Assembly (NCBI GenBank): GCA_023053685.1
Contig: JALIGW010000010.1
Location: 15,358,419-15,422,418, forward strand
Direction: 5' to 3'
Length of the DNA: 64,000 bases
Source: Diadophis punctatus similis
Lineage: Eukaryota; Chordata; Lepidosauria; Squamata; Dipsadidae
Part shown: piece after piece, positions 24,691-40,689 of the stretch
How the letters are laid out: each line of letters opens with the position of its first letter
Position numbering within the stretch: position 1 is the first letter of the stretch
The notes under the pieces: generated by a model
Databases searched by the model: none
The model's input: only the letters and a program-made list of their open reading frames with translations
What the model was told of the DNA's origin: nothing
Position numbers and translations under genes: made by a program

Positions 24691-24790
24691 CCGGATCCCC
24701 GGTCTCCCTTAGCCAGTTGGGGCTCTCTTGGAGCCATGCTGGCTGGCAGGCCGGATCCCCAGTCTCCCTTAGTCAACCGGGGCTCTAAAG
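24691..24790 (+). repeat. 60-bp minisatellite, right block
   Basis: About one and a half further units of the same minisatellite, beginning CCGGATCCCCGGTCTCCC. Confidence 0.85.
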
Positions 24791-24984
24791 TTTTCACCCT
24801 CCCTCCAGCCTCCAGCCTGCCTTACCTTGTACAGTCTCTACCCTTCAGGAGCCAAATCCCAAGTGGCTGCCAGGCAGACCTGCCTGGCTTGAAGTGAAAG
24901 GATCTCATCGGTGAGCAACTGAATCTGCCTGCCTGCCTGCCTGCCAATCAATTGGGTAAGTGGCTGGGGTTTTTTTTCTTTATG

Positions 24985-25200
24985 CTTTTAAAAAATTATT
25001 TTTAGGTAATATTATTGCTTTTAGGAAATGTACTTTTTTGGACATGTAATTTTTTGGAAATGTTATTGTTTTTAGGAAATGTATTAAATTTGGAAATGTT
25101 ATTGCTTTTAGGAAATGTAATTTTTTGGAAATGTTATTGTTTTTAGGAAATGTATTTTTTTTAGGAAATAGAGTCACATAAAATTTAGGAAATTTTAGCT
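24985..25200 (+). repeat. AT-rich minisatellite
   Basis: Repeats built from TTTTAGGAAATGTA and TTTTTTGGAAATGTTATTG, roughly 35-50 bp per unit and irregular. Confidence 0.8.
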
Positions 25201-25394
25201 GCTTTCATATGTGCAGCTTTGTGAGCTCCTGCTGCCAGCTTGATGGGTTTTGATGGGTTTCTGATTGCCCTGGGTGTTTTCCTGTTTTCCTGGGTTAATC
25301 TTGATCCCAGGTCTTTTGTCTTTCCTATCCTGGGGGTTAATTCTGCCATGAAAGAGGAAATGGGGAGTTCCAGGAGAGTTATTTTTAGCCTGAT

Positions 25395-25519
25395 TCCGAA
25401 TAGAATAGAATAGAATAATAGAATACAATAGAATCAGAAACAGAGTTGGAAGGAGACCTTGGAGGTCTTCTAGTCCAACCCCCTGCTTAGGCAGGAAACC
25501 CTACACCACTTCAGAAAAT
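25395..25519 (-). mobile_element. CR1-type LINE 3' fragment with AATAG repeat
   Basis: Plus-strand AGAATAGAATAGAATA is followed by GTTGGAAGGAGACCTTGG and TCTAGTCCAACCCCCTGC, the reverse complement of the well-known CR1 3' region. The hAT-type element at 25528 inserted into it. Confidence 0.8.
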
Positions 25520-25527
25520 GGTTAAGA

Positions 25528-26609
25528 TAAGGTGACCAGATTTTTTTTTAAAGCGGGACGGGGGGCGGGCCCGCCTGGGCGCCGCCATTTGAGTTTTGCC
25601 CTCTGCGCATGCGCAGAACGCTGCGCATGCGCAGAGGGCAAAACAATACAAATGTCAGCGTCCAGGTGGGGGGGGAGGCTGGAGGCCTTTCCTCGCCTCT
25701 CGCCTCCCCTTCGGGAGCCGACAGTGGCTTGGGCTGGCAAGCGACGAACGGGAGGTGGAAGGCGGGGAAAGGAGGCAGCCGGCAGCTTACCTGCGAAGCG
25801 GCGCTCCCGCAGCAGCCCATGGCAGGCTCGGGGCTAGGTCTCTGTCGCGAGCTCCAGGCATCCAAGCGCCGCGGTCTCCCGGTCGCCCGCCCGGCCCCAG
25901 GGCAACGGTGGCAGCGAGGCAACGGGGAGAAGGAAGGGAAGGGGGACGAGGAAGGGCTGTTTGCGCCGCCGGAGGGGCTGCTCGTGAGCTCAAACCGCCG
26001 CTCTGAGTCCGCAGCGGCGCCTCAACCCCCTTTTTCTGAGACGACGGCAGCAGCGACGGCTCCTCGTCCCTCACCCCTCCACCTGCATCCCAACAGCAGC
26101 GGCGCCTCCAAGGGCAGGGCTAGGAATGGGGCGGGGGAAGGATAGGAGGAGCAGCCCCCCTTCCCCCTCCCCCCAGCAAGCAGCCGGCTCACTGAAATTC
26201 CGCTTTGCTCGGGCTCCACCAACCAAGCTGCCGCACGACCTAGAAACAAACCCGGAACGACGCTGCCGGTGTCGCGGGAGACGGTCGAACTGAATTAGGA
26301 GGAGCGCCAGGACCGACGCCGACCTGCCCGCTGAAATTACTGCAGCTCAGGCGAAGGACTCGCTGGCACCTCCGTCAGGGAAACCTTCCCTGATGCTGTC
26401 CCCTGCTTTCAAAGAGCCCGACTTGCTTCCGGTTTTTATTTCGGTGGTAGTACCTCTCTTTTGTGCTTCCCCTTCTAACGTGACCAGATGTCTCGCTGTT
26501 TCGGCATTCTTTCCAAAAAAGCGTGACTTTTTGGAAAGAATGCGGGACGCGGGACACACGCTTGAAAAGCGTGTCTGTCCCGCAAAAAGCGGGACATCTG
26601 GTCACCTTA
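25528..26609. mobile_element. hAT-B: non-autonomous element with GC-rich core
   Basis: Inverted ends TAAGGTGACCAGAT and ATCTGGTCACCTTA are perfect 14-bp inverts, flanked by the exact 8-bp duplication GGTTAAGA at 25520-25527 and 26610-26617. GCGGGAC motifs sit just inside both ends. The core is CpG-rich without a credible gene; several overlapping long frames there reflect the lack of stop codons in GC-rich DNA. A second family member is hAT-D at 37429-38850. The hAT assignment rests on TSD length. Confidence 0.88.
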
Positions 26610-26750
26610 GGTTAAGAGCACATTGCACAGCCGATGATCCAAGAATCAAGAGCAAAAAAATTCCAACTGAGCAGGCTGCCAATGAAAGAACAATGTGGAA
26701 ACATCTTAAAGCCTTGACAAGGACTTGACAACATCTTAAAGACTTGACAA

Positions 26751-27030
26751 GTAAGTACTTGTGTGTAGCTCTTTCAGTGTGTTATTCTTATGTAAGGTGT
26801 AAGTGCATGCAATTAAAAACTTCCTTTCTGTATCTCGTCTTTGTGCAGGTCATTCATTAGGGCACGGTGATGGTGGTCAGTGACGTTGAAGACAGACAAC
26901 ACTTTCATCGTTCTTCTGTAAGTACTTGTGTAGCTCTTTTATTGTTTTGTGTACTTATTTTATTCTTATGTAAATAAGTAAGTGCACGAAATAATAAACT
27001 ACCTTTTTGTATATCTTCTTTTTGTAGGTC
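26751..27030 (+). repeat. Tandemly duplicated intron-exon-like block
   Basis: Two similar units each begin GTAAGTACTTGTGT and end in a pyrimidine tract plus (C/T)AG, followed by GTCATTCATTAGGGC. Predicted donor sites are at 26751 and 26918, acceptors end at 26848 and 27027, and the exon-like piece is 26849-26917 (69 nt). It may be a relic of a transposase gene with introns. No protein domain was recognised. Confidence 0.5.
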
Positions 27031-27059
27031 ATTCATTAGGGCAAAGAAGTCAGTTCCGT

Positions 27060-27240
27060 TCACTTGGCCACACCCACCCAGTCACATGATCAGTGAGCTA
27101 TACCTGCCCAGTCACATGACCATGCCCGCCCAGTCACATGACCATGAAGCCACGCCCACCGAGTGACATGACCAGGAAGCTACACCCACCCAGTCACATG
27201 CCCATGAAGCCATACCCACAAAATAAGCCATGCCCACAGA
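27060..27240 (+). repeat. About 30-bp tandem array near the hAT-A 3' end
   Basis: Repeated CACCCACCCAGTCACATGA with CATGAAGCCA linkers, about five to six diverged units. Such GTGGGCGTGGC-type arrays sit next to the ends of several hAT elements in this window (also 31195-31280). Confidence 0.75.
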
Positions 27241-27275
27241 GCCAGTAGTAAAAAAAAATTTAGAACCCACCCCTG

Positions 27276-27283
27276 GTGGATAT
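27276..27283. repeat. hAT-A target-site duplication, right
   Basis: GTGGATAT, an exact match to 23509-23516 across 3.8 kb. Confidence 0.9.
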
Positions 27284-27388
27284 GCATGTGCAACTCCATT
27301 ATATCACCTTTCTTTGTATATTCAGCAACTGTTTGTATGTTTTAGAGAATGCAACAAAAATGTTTTCTATTAGAAGATAAACTCACCA

Positions 27389-27397
27389 TACAACACA

Positions 27398-27428
<31 letters not shown>

Positions 27429-27449
27429 TACATACACACACACACATAC

Positions 27450-27482
<33 letters not shown>

Positions 27483-27581
27483 GAGAGAGAGATACACACA
27501 TATGTATATATATATACATATATACATACATATACATATACATACGCACGCACGCACGCGCGCGCACACACACACACACAC
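27389..27581. repeat. Compound microsatellite (CT)n, (CA)n, (TA)n
   Basis: Simple repeats only. Long open frames here on the minus strand encode IYMYVCVCV-type repeats and are not genes. Confidence 0.95.
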
Positions 27582-28135
27582 CGTGTTTCCCTGAAAATAA
27601 GACATGTCCTGAAAATAAGACCCACAGGGCTTTTCAGGACATGTGTTGAAATAAGCCCCACCCTGAAAATAAGCCCTCCCAAATACTTTCCGGGGAAAGG
27701 GGGGGACATGCCGGGAGGCGCTCTTTCTCCAGCAGGCACTCTTTTGGCCAGGAAAGCGAGAGCAAGCGAGAGGCAGTTGTGCACACACCCCGCGGGACTA
27801 GCTCGGCTCATCTGGGCTCTGCCTACATCAGTTTGAAACGCGCTCCTGCCTGTGAAGAACAGGAGGCAAGCATCGATCCCTTCATCGCAGGCAGGAGCAA
27901 GTTTCAAAATGCTGCCAAAGGCAGCCCAGAGCAGCCGAGCCAGTCCAGCAAGTGAGGGAGGTGGTGGCAAGAGGCGGGGCCGAAAGGGACGGGAACAGGG
28001 ACATCTGCTTGTCAAGCCCTGCGCTCATCTGGGCTCTGCCTACGTCAGTTTGAAATGCCTCCTGCTCGCTCGCCGGCTCGGGCCTCTTCATCCGCCACCT
28101 CCCTCCCTTCAGACCTCTGGAGTGCACCATGGGAA
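27582..28135 (+). mobile_element. TTTCCCTGAAAATAAG-type MITE, incomplete
   Basis: Starts GTGTTTCCCTGAAAATAAG with repeats of CTGAAAATAAG, matching the terminus of the elements at 41342 and 54183. The other end was not found. Two direct copies of CATCTGGGCTCTGCCTAC lie at about 27808 and 28027. Confidence 0.55.
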
Positions 28136-28185
28136 GAATATTAAATTAATTGGATTTATGTCTCTTCCAGTCATGAAGGGAGGAG

Positions 28186-28537
28186 TGTTAAGATATTCAT
28201 GAACTGGGAGAGCCAATGGTAACAAGGTCAGCCAATGAATAGGCATAGCAACGAAGTCAGCCAATGGGAGCTAAACACACTTGAGTCTGTGCAGAGAATC
28301 GAAACTGAAACTAGGAAGGCTGGGCGTGGCTCAGCCCACTCTGTACTCTCTTGTCCACTCTGAACTCTGAACTAAAAGCTTGTCTGCTGCTGGAAATGAA
28401 ACTGCTTGTAACTGTTGCTACATTGAAGAAATAATCTACTTGTGGTATTGTATATATATTATTATGTTTATAAATAAGTTAATGAATCCAGCTGAATCAG
28501 TTATCTGTGTGTGCTTCTGGTTTTGATTTATACAACA
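28186..28537 (+). mobile_element. Possible LTR
   Basis: A 352-bp block beginning TGTTAAGATATTCATGAAC and ending GATTTATACAACA, with a CATTGAAGAAATAATC region resembling R/U5. No target duplication was found, so this is tentative. Confidence 0.35.
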
Positions 28538-28571
28538 AACTCTGATACAGTTTACATCCTGAGAGAATACC

Positions 28572-28665
28572 TTTAACACCATCATTCAATAACATGTCAG
28601 GTCCTTGGGAAGGATTTAATAGGTGGATAAAAATGCCACATCCAGTCTAAACATCTGACAGAATG
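28572..28665 (-). repeat. Unnamed dispersed repeat, copy 1
   Basis: Shares TAGGTGGATAAAAATGCCA and CAGTCTAAACATCTG with the opposite strand of copies at 39075-39130 and 50265-50330. Family not identified. Confidence 0.55.
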
Positions 28666-28781
28666 TGTGATGGATCATAATAATAATAAAAAATAAGGTT
28701 GGAAATAATATTTAAAAGATAAGAATGTATAAGGTGTTAACAAATACATGTAGTCATTTTAGGTATTCAACAACAGTATCA

Positions 28782-29933
<1,152 letters not shown>

Positions 29934-30285
29934 CAGTAATCCCTCGTTTTTCGCTGGGGTTACGTTCCAAAAAGAACCCGTGATAGGCGAAATCCGTGAA
30001 GTAGTAACTTCAGCTTTGCGCATGCGCAGAGGGCAAAAGAACGCAGATGCCGACATCCAGGTGGGCGGGGGAAGCGGGTGGGGGAAGCCCCACGCCACGA
30101 ACGCCACCAGGTTGTTGAGCTGTGCGAACCGGGAGGATTTCACCCCTGGCCTCACGTGTATTTCACTGCTCTTGGCAAGCTGTTTTACCAATCAGCCAAT
30201 CAGAATGCAGAACACAATGCACGATGCAAATCCGTGAAGCAGCGAGACCGTGAAAGGTGAACCGTGATATAGCGAGGGATCACTG
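29934..30285. mobile_element. Tigger-like (pogo/mariner) MITE
   Basis: Inverted ends CAGTAATCCCTCG and CGAGGGATCACTG are flanked by TA on both sides (29932-29933 and 30286-30287). The interior has the sub-terminal GTGATAGGCGAAATCCGTGAA typical of Tigger-type ends and one TGCGCATGCGCA palindrome. No ORF of substance. Confidence 0.85.
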
Positions 30286-30287
30286 TA

Positions 30288-30997
30288 TAACAAATTGTAT
30301 TTTACTGGCACTAGTGATAATCAAAATAATAGACAGGGGAAATGAACAAAGAAAACAACCTGAAAGAATAGAGCCTCAGCTAGACCCATGCTAAATTGGA
30401 AAACATGGAACCAAGAAGACCAATCAGAGGAAGGAGGACAATGGTCAGAAAGAAGATCATTGATTGCCATTGGGCAAATCAACAAAAGATTGGAATGAAA
30501 TGAACAGAATGTATGACATACACTTTGGCAAAGGATAAAAGAACAAACCTGTGGGTATGTAAGTTTGAATGAGTGAATGAATATGTATTTGGATTTTTCT
30601 TTTACAAACTTTGAAATCAATAAAGTTTTATTTTTGCTGAATCTCAGTATCCTGCTCATGGCATAGAATTTGAGTACATATCTGGAGTCTGAATGCCACA
30701 CTTTATGTCACTGAACTAAGGTGTTAACCTAACTGTATGAGAAGCAAGAGCCTTCTCCTTGGAGTTAAATTCTCTCTCTTCAGTCACAATAGCTTTCTTA
30801 TTAGTAGTAGCTTCCACTGAAAGAACAATTACAGTAGTTAGGAAAGCTTGCGTAAACACACACACACACCGATACACCCAAAATGGCTATGAACTCTTTG
30901 AACATAATTTTTTATAAAGTGCTTTGGGTCTTGCACTAAAATAACACCAATTTCATGACCTCTTCATTTATTTGATTGGTTGGTTTTTATTAGATAC
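30288..30997. other. Intronic sequence, possible LTR scrap
   Basis: Contains CAATAAAGTTTTATTTTTGC near 30619, which looks like the R region of an LTR, but no borders were found. A short (CA)n lies at about 30858. Confidence 0.45.
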
Positions 30998-31159
30998 TAG
31001 CTGATAACCCGGAGTTGCCCAGGTATTTATTTATCCCAATCCTGTATTAGACAGGAAAAGGAATGAATTATATCTATAGTGTCAAATAATTGCCCTGACC
31101 AACAGTGTGGGAAAAATTCTACAGGGAACCGCCTTTGAGGTGATTATCTGCATTAGCAG
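30998..31159 (+). mobile_element. RTE-BovB-like fragment, left part
   Basis: TACTAGCTGATAACCCGGAG and TTGCCCAGGTATTTATT are characteristic of a very common squamate repeat that I attribute to BovB 3' sequence. It is interrupted by hAT-C and continues at 33755. Confidence 0.55.
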
Positions 31160-31355
31160 CTGTGGTGAAATCTAAAAATTTTCCCTACAGGTTCTGTGGG
31201 TGTGGCTTGTTTGGTGGATGTGGCTTGGAGATCAAGTGGGCGTGGCTTGGAGGTCAGGTGACCGAGTGGGCATGGCCAACTTGTAAAATGCAGTGAAACT
31301 CACTTAACAACACTTGCTTAGCAACCAAAAGTTTGGGCTCAATTGTGGTCATAAG

Positions 31356-31465
31356 TTTTTTTCTTTCTTTCTTTCTTTCTTTTCTTTCTTTCTTTCTTTC
31401 TTTCACTCATTCTTTCTTTCTTTGCCTCTCTTTCTTTTCTTTTCTCTCTCTCTCTCTCCCTTCCT
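31356..31465. repeat. (TTTC)n microsatellite
   Basis: Pure and slightly diverged TTTC/TCTC repeats. Confidence 0.95.
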
Positions 31466-31479
31466 TGCCACTGTCCATT

Positions 31480-32205
31480 TGAAGTCTCCATTGCCAGTAA
31501 AAAGTATTGATGGCCAAATTTTAAAAGCAAGCCCCATCACTACTGCCACAGTGCCTTTGCAAATTGACAATAAATCAGCATCCCAAAAAGTTAACCCTTT
31601 TCATGGCTGACCACACTGATCTTCCACTGGTGCTGGGAACCACTTGGTTACAACACCATGACCCCACTATTAGATGGAAGAACCAGTCTATTGCCTTCAA
31701 TAGTGCTCACTGCCTTTCTCACGGCAATTGGCCATCTGAAACCCCCCCACCAGCCACCCCCGAAGAAGCCTCAGTCCTTCCCACACACAGAGATTGCAAT
31801 TGTGCCATAAATCTGGTCACTGGTGCCAAGATTCCCACCAAGAGACAATACCAAATGTCTACTAAAGAATTAGAAACTCTGAAACAATAGACTCTAATTT
31901 GCAAAAGGGATTCATTCGACCATCCCAGTCCCCTGCCTCAACTCCCACATTTTCATACTCAAGCAAACCTGACAATAGTGGGTATTGATAGTGTTTTATA
32001 ATTACAAAGCTTTCAATGGAGTGACAGTAAGAGATCATTATCCATTGACATTAATTCCAGACCTCTTAGATAGACTGCAGAAAGCATGGATTTTTACAAG
32101 ACTTGACCTTGGCAATGCTTATAACCTTGTTAAGATCAAGGAGGGCCATAAATGCTTAACTGCCTTTTACACCAGATATCGCAAATTTGAATACGTGCCA
32201 CATGG
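31480..32205 (+). pseudogene. Gypsy pol fragment (protease end and RT start)
   Basis: PLVLGTTWLQHHDPTIRWK is the protease/RT junction of vertebrate Gypsy pol. DHYPLTLIPDLLDRLQKAWI, FTRLDLGNAYNLVKIKEG and KFEYVPHG are the first RT motifs; the usual FRTRYG-type block reads FYTRYRKFEY. The frame is broken near 31890-31985, and the fragment ends abruptly at about 32205 in GC-rich DNA. Confidence 0.8.
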
Positions 32206-33762
32206 CCCATCGCCTCTGCCGCCTCCTTTCGCCGCCCGGATGCTGCTGCTGCTGTGGGGGCAATGCTGGTGATATTGAGAGGGCTGCCGCCGCCGCCTTG
32301 ACCATCATAGTGCGCACATCCTGCTTGGAGGCAGCGCTGTCGCTGCTTCAGCCCAATTTCTCCTCAGCAGCTGCAGTAGCGCTGCGCATGGCGTCACTCT
32401 CTCGCCTGCTTGGCCGCACGCATGGCGCTTGCACACTCAGCCACCACTATAGCCAATCCCCCGCTGAGCACCCGCCTCGCGCCCCAGGGCGCGCTGCCTA
32501 TTGGGCGGTGGGAAGCGCGCATCAGACCATGGAAAGGCGGGGGAGCAAATGGGAAGAGCATGCGCAAGCGCTCTAGAGACTTCTTTTTCTTCTAGGGGAA
32601 CAGGAGAGAGACTGCTCCAGCAGGTGGGGGGAGCCGTGAGAGAATCCTGTCCTCTATATGCCTCTCGGCAGCAAATGTGCACATGTTTTCTGGGGGAGGG
32701 GGCTTTCATCTGTACGTGCATGCTCTGTGGCATTGCTGCTGCCTCTCCTCAGCGGCAGGCATGGGGTTTAGTGTGTGCCATTCACAAGTAGTGCACACTC
32801 GTGTGTGCGGGATTCGCGTCTTCAGTTATTGCATCCCTTTTCGGAACTGAGCTCTGGCCCCCTTTGAGCCCCTGCTGGCCTCCACCTGATCTCAGCGGGC
32901 CCGGGTGCTCATTACAACTCCCATGCTCCACAGCCCAGCCCACTTCCCCCCTCCCCAGTGTCCTGCTCTTCCCGGACTGCCTCCGCAACTCTCTCTCTCT
33001 CGGGACCAAGGACCTTACAGGCCCAGGGAAGGCCCAAGCAACCCTTCCCTGGAGGGAAATCGGGAGAACGTGGGTCCGACCGGGAAGCTGAAGGCTGGGA
33101 AGATCTGTGCCCTGCCGACCGGCCTCGGCTCTGTGGTCCCAGGAAGGCTGCCCTGCCCTCGTGCTCAGGGATGGGCGCCAAGCAAGCTCTGCTGCCACCA
33201 CTGGTGCCAGCACTGCGGCTCTGCAGGAAAACTCCCAGGCGCGTCCCAGTTCTGGGATGGCGGAGAGTTTTCATGCGCAGCCGCGGTGCTGGCACCAGTG
33301 GCGGCGGCAGAGCATACCCTGCCCTTCGGGGGCTCGAGGGCGGCCCGGCCCGGCCCAGAAGCGGTACATCCCCCGTCATGGGCTGGACGCGGGGAGTGGG
33401 ACCCGAGGCGGAGGAGATGGCAAGTGGGCAGCAGTCGGACGAGCGCAGCGGGTCTTCCTCCCCCCCATTGCCAGCGTCAGCCTTACCTTATGCTGCTGCG
33501 GCAACGTCAGCAGCGGTACCACCGCTCCGGGACGGCAAGCAGATGTCCCGTGGCTGCTGCACATATGCACCGCATTGGACTGCTGGCACTCAAGCATGAC
33601 ATCAAGCTGGCCAGGATAGGGCCAGAGTGCATGTGCAGCCCTAGGACATCTGCTTGCAGGATGAGCGAGCGGCGACCGGGGGACTGATTTGAGGGCATGG
33701 CCAGCCAGCCAGCCATTGCTATGCCTGAACCAGTCCGGTAGCATTTCACCTCTGATTAGCAG

Positions 33763-34220
<458 letters not shown>

Positions 34221-34434
34221 TATCCTGCCTTTCTTTCAGAAGCATCACAGCAGCCTTTTTTTTTCAGATTTACATTGAAACATGAAAGCAGTTGGACTTG
34301 TAATGAATAACACCGCCCTTCCATGTGTTCCAAAGCACTTCTGAATAGTTGTCAAAACATATACAATACTAACATAGAAAAAGAGGGAGATACATCCTTC
34401 TGAGGTCAATAAAAGGAGAACCCAGATTGTTGGG

Positions 34435-34520
34435 GGCAATATGCTGACTCTGTAAACCACTTAGAAAGGGCTGTAAAGCACTGTGAAGCGGTATATAAGT
34501 CTAAATGCTATTGCTATAGC
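34435..34520 (+). repeat. Squamate dispersed 3' tail
   Basis: GTAAACCACTTAGAAAGGGC and GTGAAGCGGTATATAAGTC then TGCTATTGCTA is a common squamate LINE or SINE tail. I cannot assign the parent family. Confidence 0.5.
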
Positions 34521-37402
<2,882 letters not shown>

Positions 37403-37428
37403 GAGCCAGCTTGGTGTGGTGATTAAGG
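37403..37428 (+). mobile_element. tRNA-derived SINE, 5' piece
   Basis: GAGCCAGCTTGGTGTGGTGA followed by TTAAGG is the head and A-box region of a common squamate tRNA-derived SINE. It is cut by hAT-D and continues at 38851. Confidence 0.75.
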
Positions 37429-38850
37429 TAAGGTGACCAGACGTCCCGATTTTGGCGGGACAGACCCGCTTTTTAATGGTTTGTCCCGCGTCCCGCCCGC
37501 CCTCTTAAAAAGTCCCGATTTTTTGAAAGGGGCGAGGGAGGGCTGGGGGGCGGGCTCTCCCCTGCAGGGACGGCCGGCCGCGGCTCATGGGGGGCGAAAG
37601 ACAAATACAATTTTCGGCGGGCACGGCTTTGCAAGGGCTCTTCACAAGTTTGGCAAGTTTCACAAGAGCCGTTCGCGTGCAGGGCAGTTTATAAACAGCG
37701 GCCGCCAGGTAGGGAGCCGGCCGGGGTTGCACAGGGCTGGGGGAGGCAGCTCCGGCCGCAGGAAAGAGCGGGGGGGGGTGCCGTACTGGGAAGGGCCAGC
37801 AGTCGCCGCCGCCTGAGGGGGCCACCCCCCCCCACCCGCCCGCCCGCCCGCCCGCTTCGCTGCAGGGGACGCTGCACCGGATCCCGAGTCGCGCCGGCTC
37901 TCCCGCGGCCACGATGCCCGCCGACCTGATGGAGAAGAGCTCCTCCTCGCCCGCGGCGGCCATCCCGGCCAGCGCCGGAGGAGTCAACGCAGGACGCCCG
38001 CCCGCCGCCGGCCCGAGCTGAGAGGCCTGCTGCTGCTGCTGCTGCGGCTGGGCCCCCAGTCCCGGCGGCGGGAAGGCTGCGGCGGCGACCCCAGCCTGCT
38101 GAGCCAGCGCCGGCCCGAGCCAAGGGCCATGGATGCGACTCCTTCGCTCGGGCCGCCCCGCCCACCCTGATGCAGCCCCGCCCTCTCGAAAAGGCCGGCG
38201 TCGCGGTGGGCGGGGTGGCCCGAGCGAAGGAGTCGCATCCATGGCCCTCGGCTCGGGCCGGCGCTGGCTCAGCAGGCTGGGGTCGCTGCCGCAGCCTTCC
38301 CGCCACCGGGACTGGGGGCCCAGCCGCAGCAGCAGCAGGCCTCTCAGCTCGGGCCGGCGGCGGGCGGGCGTCCTGTGTTGACTCCTCCGGCGCTGGCCGG
38401 GATGGCCGCCGCGGGTGAGGAGGAGCTCTTCTCCATCAGGTCGGCGGGCATCGTGGCCGCGGGAGAGCCGGCGCGACTCGGGATCCGGTGCAGCGTCCCC
38501 TGCAGCGAAGCGGGCGGGCAGGCAGGCGGGCGGGGGGGGGTGGCCCCCTCAGGCGGCGGCGACTGCTGGCCCTTCCCAGTACGGCACCCCCCCTGCTCTT
38601 TCCTGCGGCAGGAGCTGCCGGGCTAGCGAGCCTCCCCCAGCCCTGTGCAACCCCGGCCGGCTCCCTACCTGGCGGCCGCTATTTGTAAACTGCCCTGCAC
38701 GCGAACGGCTCTTGTGAAACGACATTAGCGGTCTTTTGCCCTCTGCGCATGCGCAGCGTTCTGCGCATGCGCAGAGGGCAAAACCCGGCGTCCAGGCGGC
38801 CCCGCCCCCCGTCGGTGTCCCGCTTAAAAAAAAAAAATCTGGTCACTTTA
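37429..38850. mobile_element. hAT-D: foldback hAT-type element
   Basis: Ends TAAGGTGACCAGA and TCTGGTCACTTTA are flanked by the exact 8-bp duplication GATTAAGG at 37421-37428 and 38851-38858. Same family as hAT-B. The core is a long inverted repeat: about 37655-38180 pairs with 38190-38720, so both strands read nearly the same. Examples are GCGGCCGCCAGGTAGGGAG at 37699 and its complement near 38660, and AGTCGCATCCATGG at 38230 against its complement near 38130. Mirror-image open frames on the two strands are a by-product. A paired TGCGCATGCGCA motif lies at 38746-38773. Confidence 0.9.
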
Positions 38851-38990
38851 GATTAAGGCACCAGCTAGAAACTGGGAAATTAAGCTCTAGTCCTACTTTT
38901 GGCATGAGTCCAGTTAGAGGATTTAAGGCCAATCTCTCTCAGCCCTAGGAAGGAGGCAAGTCACTTCCAAAAACCTTGCCAAAAAAACTG
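38851..38990 (+). mobile_element. tRNA-derived SINE, 3' piece
   Basis: Continues GCACCAGCTAGAAACTGGGA and GCTCTAGTCCTAC (B-box-like), then TCTCTCTCAGCCCTAGGAAG and CTTGCCAAAAAAACTG. Joining the two pieces across one TSD copy restores the SINE order. Confidence 0.75.

Positions 38991-40689
<1,699 letters not shown>

Larger units (their letters stand above)
23517..27275. mobile_element. hAT-A: large non-autonomous hAT-type element with nested insertions
   Basis: Begins CAGAGGTGGGTTC and ends GAACCCACCCCTG. These inverted ends fit the hAT consensus CAGNGG, and they are flanked by an exact 8-bp duplication, the hAT hallmark. No transposase was recognised. Inside are a 60-bp minisatellite, a solo LTR with its own TSD, a CR1 fragment, another hAT-type element (25528-26609), a duplicated exon-like block and a 3' tandem array. 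Most of its length is therefore secondary insertions. Confidence 0.88.
31160..33754. mobile_element. hAT-C: 2.6-kb hAT-type element with nested Gypsy scrap and palindrome
   Basis: Inverted ends CTGTGGTGAAAT and ATTTCACCTCTG are flanked by the exact 8-bp duplication ATTAGCAG at 31152-31159 and 33755-33762. The first CAG of the hAT consensus is changed to CTG. GTGGGTGTGGCTTG repeats follow the left end. Inside are a (TTTC)n tract, Gypsy pol scraps and a CpG-rich core with an imperfect palindrome centred near 33248. Confidence 0.85.

Noticed and set aside
25540..26250. Overlapping Arg/Ala/Gly/Pro-rich frames that might suggest a CpG-island gene
   Set aside because: They lie wholly within hAT-B between its TIRs, all frames are open because stops are rare in GC-rich DNA, and no domain or splice pattern was found.
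27060..27240. CRISPR-like array of about 30-bp repeats
   Set aside because: Units are diverged and contiguous without unique spacers, and the DNA is vertebrate.
27342..28015. Long minus-strand open frames rich in Tyr, Cys, Val and Ile
   Set aside because: They are translations of CA/TA/CT simple repeats joined to MITE sequence, with no domain.
28186..28537. LTR with certain borders
   Set aside because: TG...CA ends are present but the flanking 5-mers differ (AGGAG against AACTC), so it is listed only as possible.
32220..33700. GC-rich frames up to 260 codons as a host gene
   Set aside because: They lie inside hAT-C around an imperfect palindrome, are open on both strands and show no domain.
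37505..38720. Several GC-rich open frames of 80-245 codons on both strands
   Set aside because: They are mirror images created by the foldback arms of hAT-D. The same protein is read from both strands, which is expected of a palindrome.
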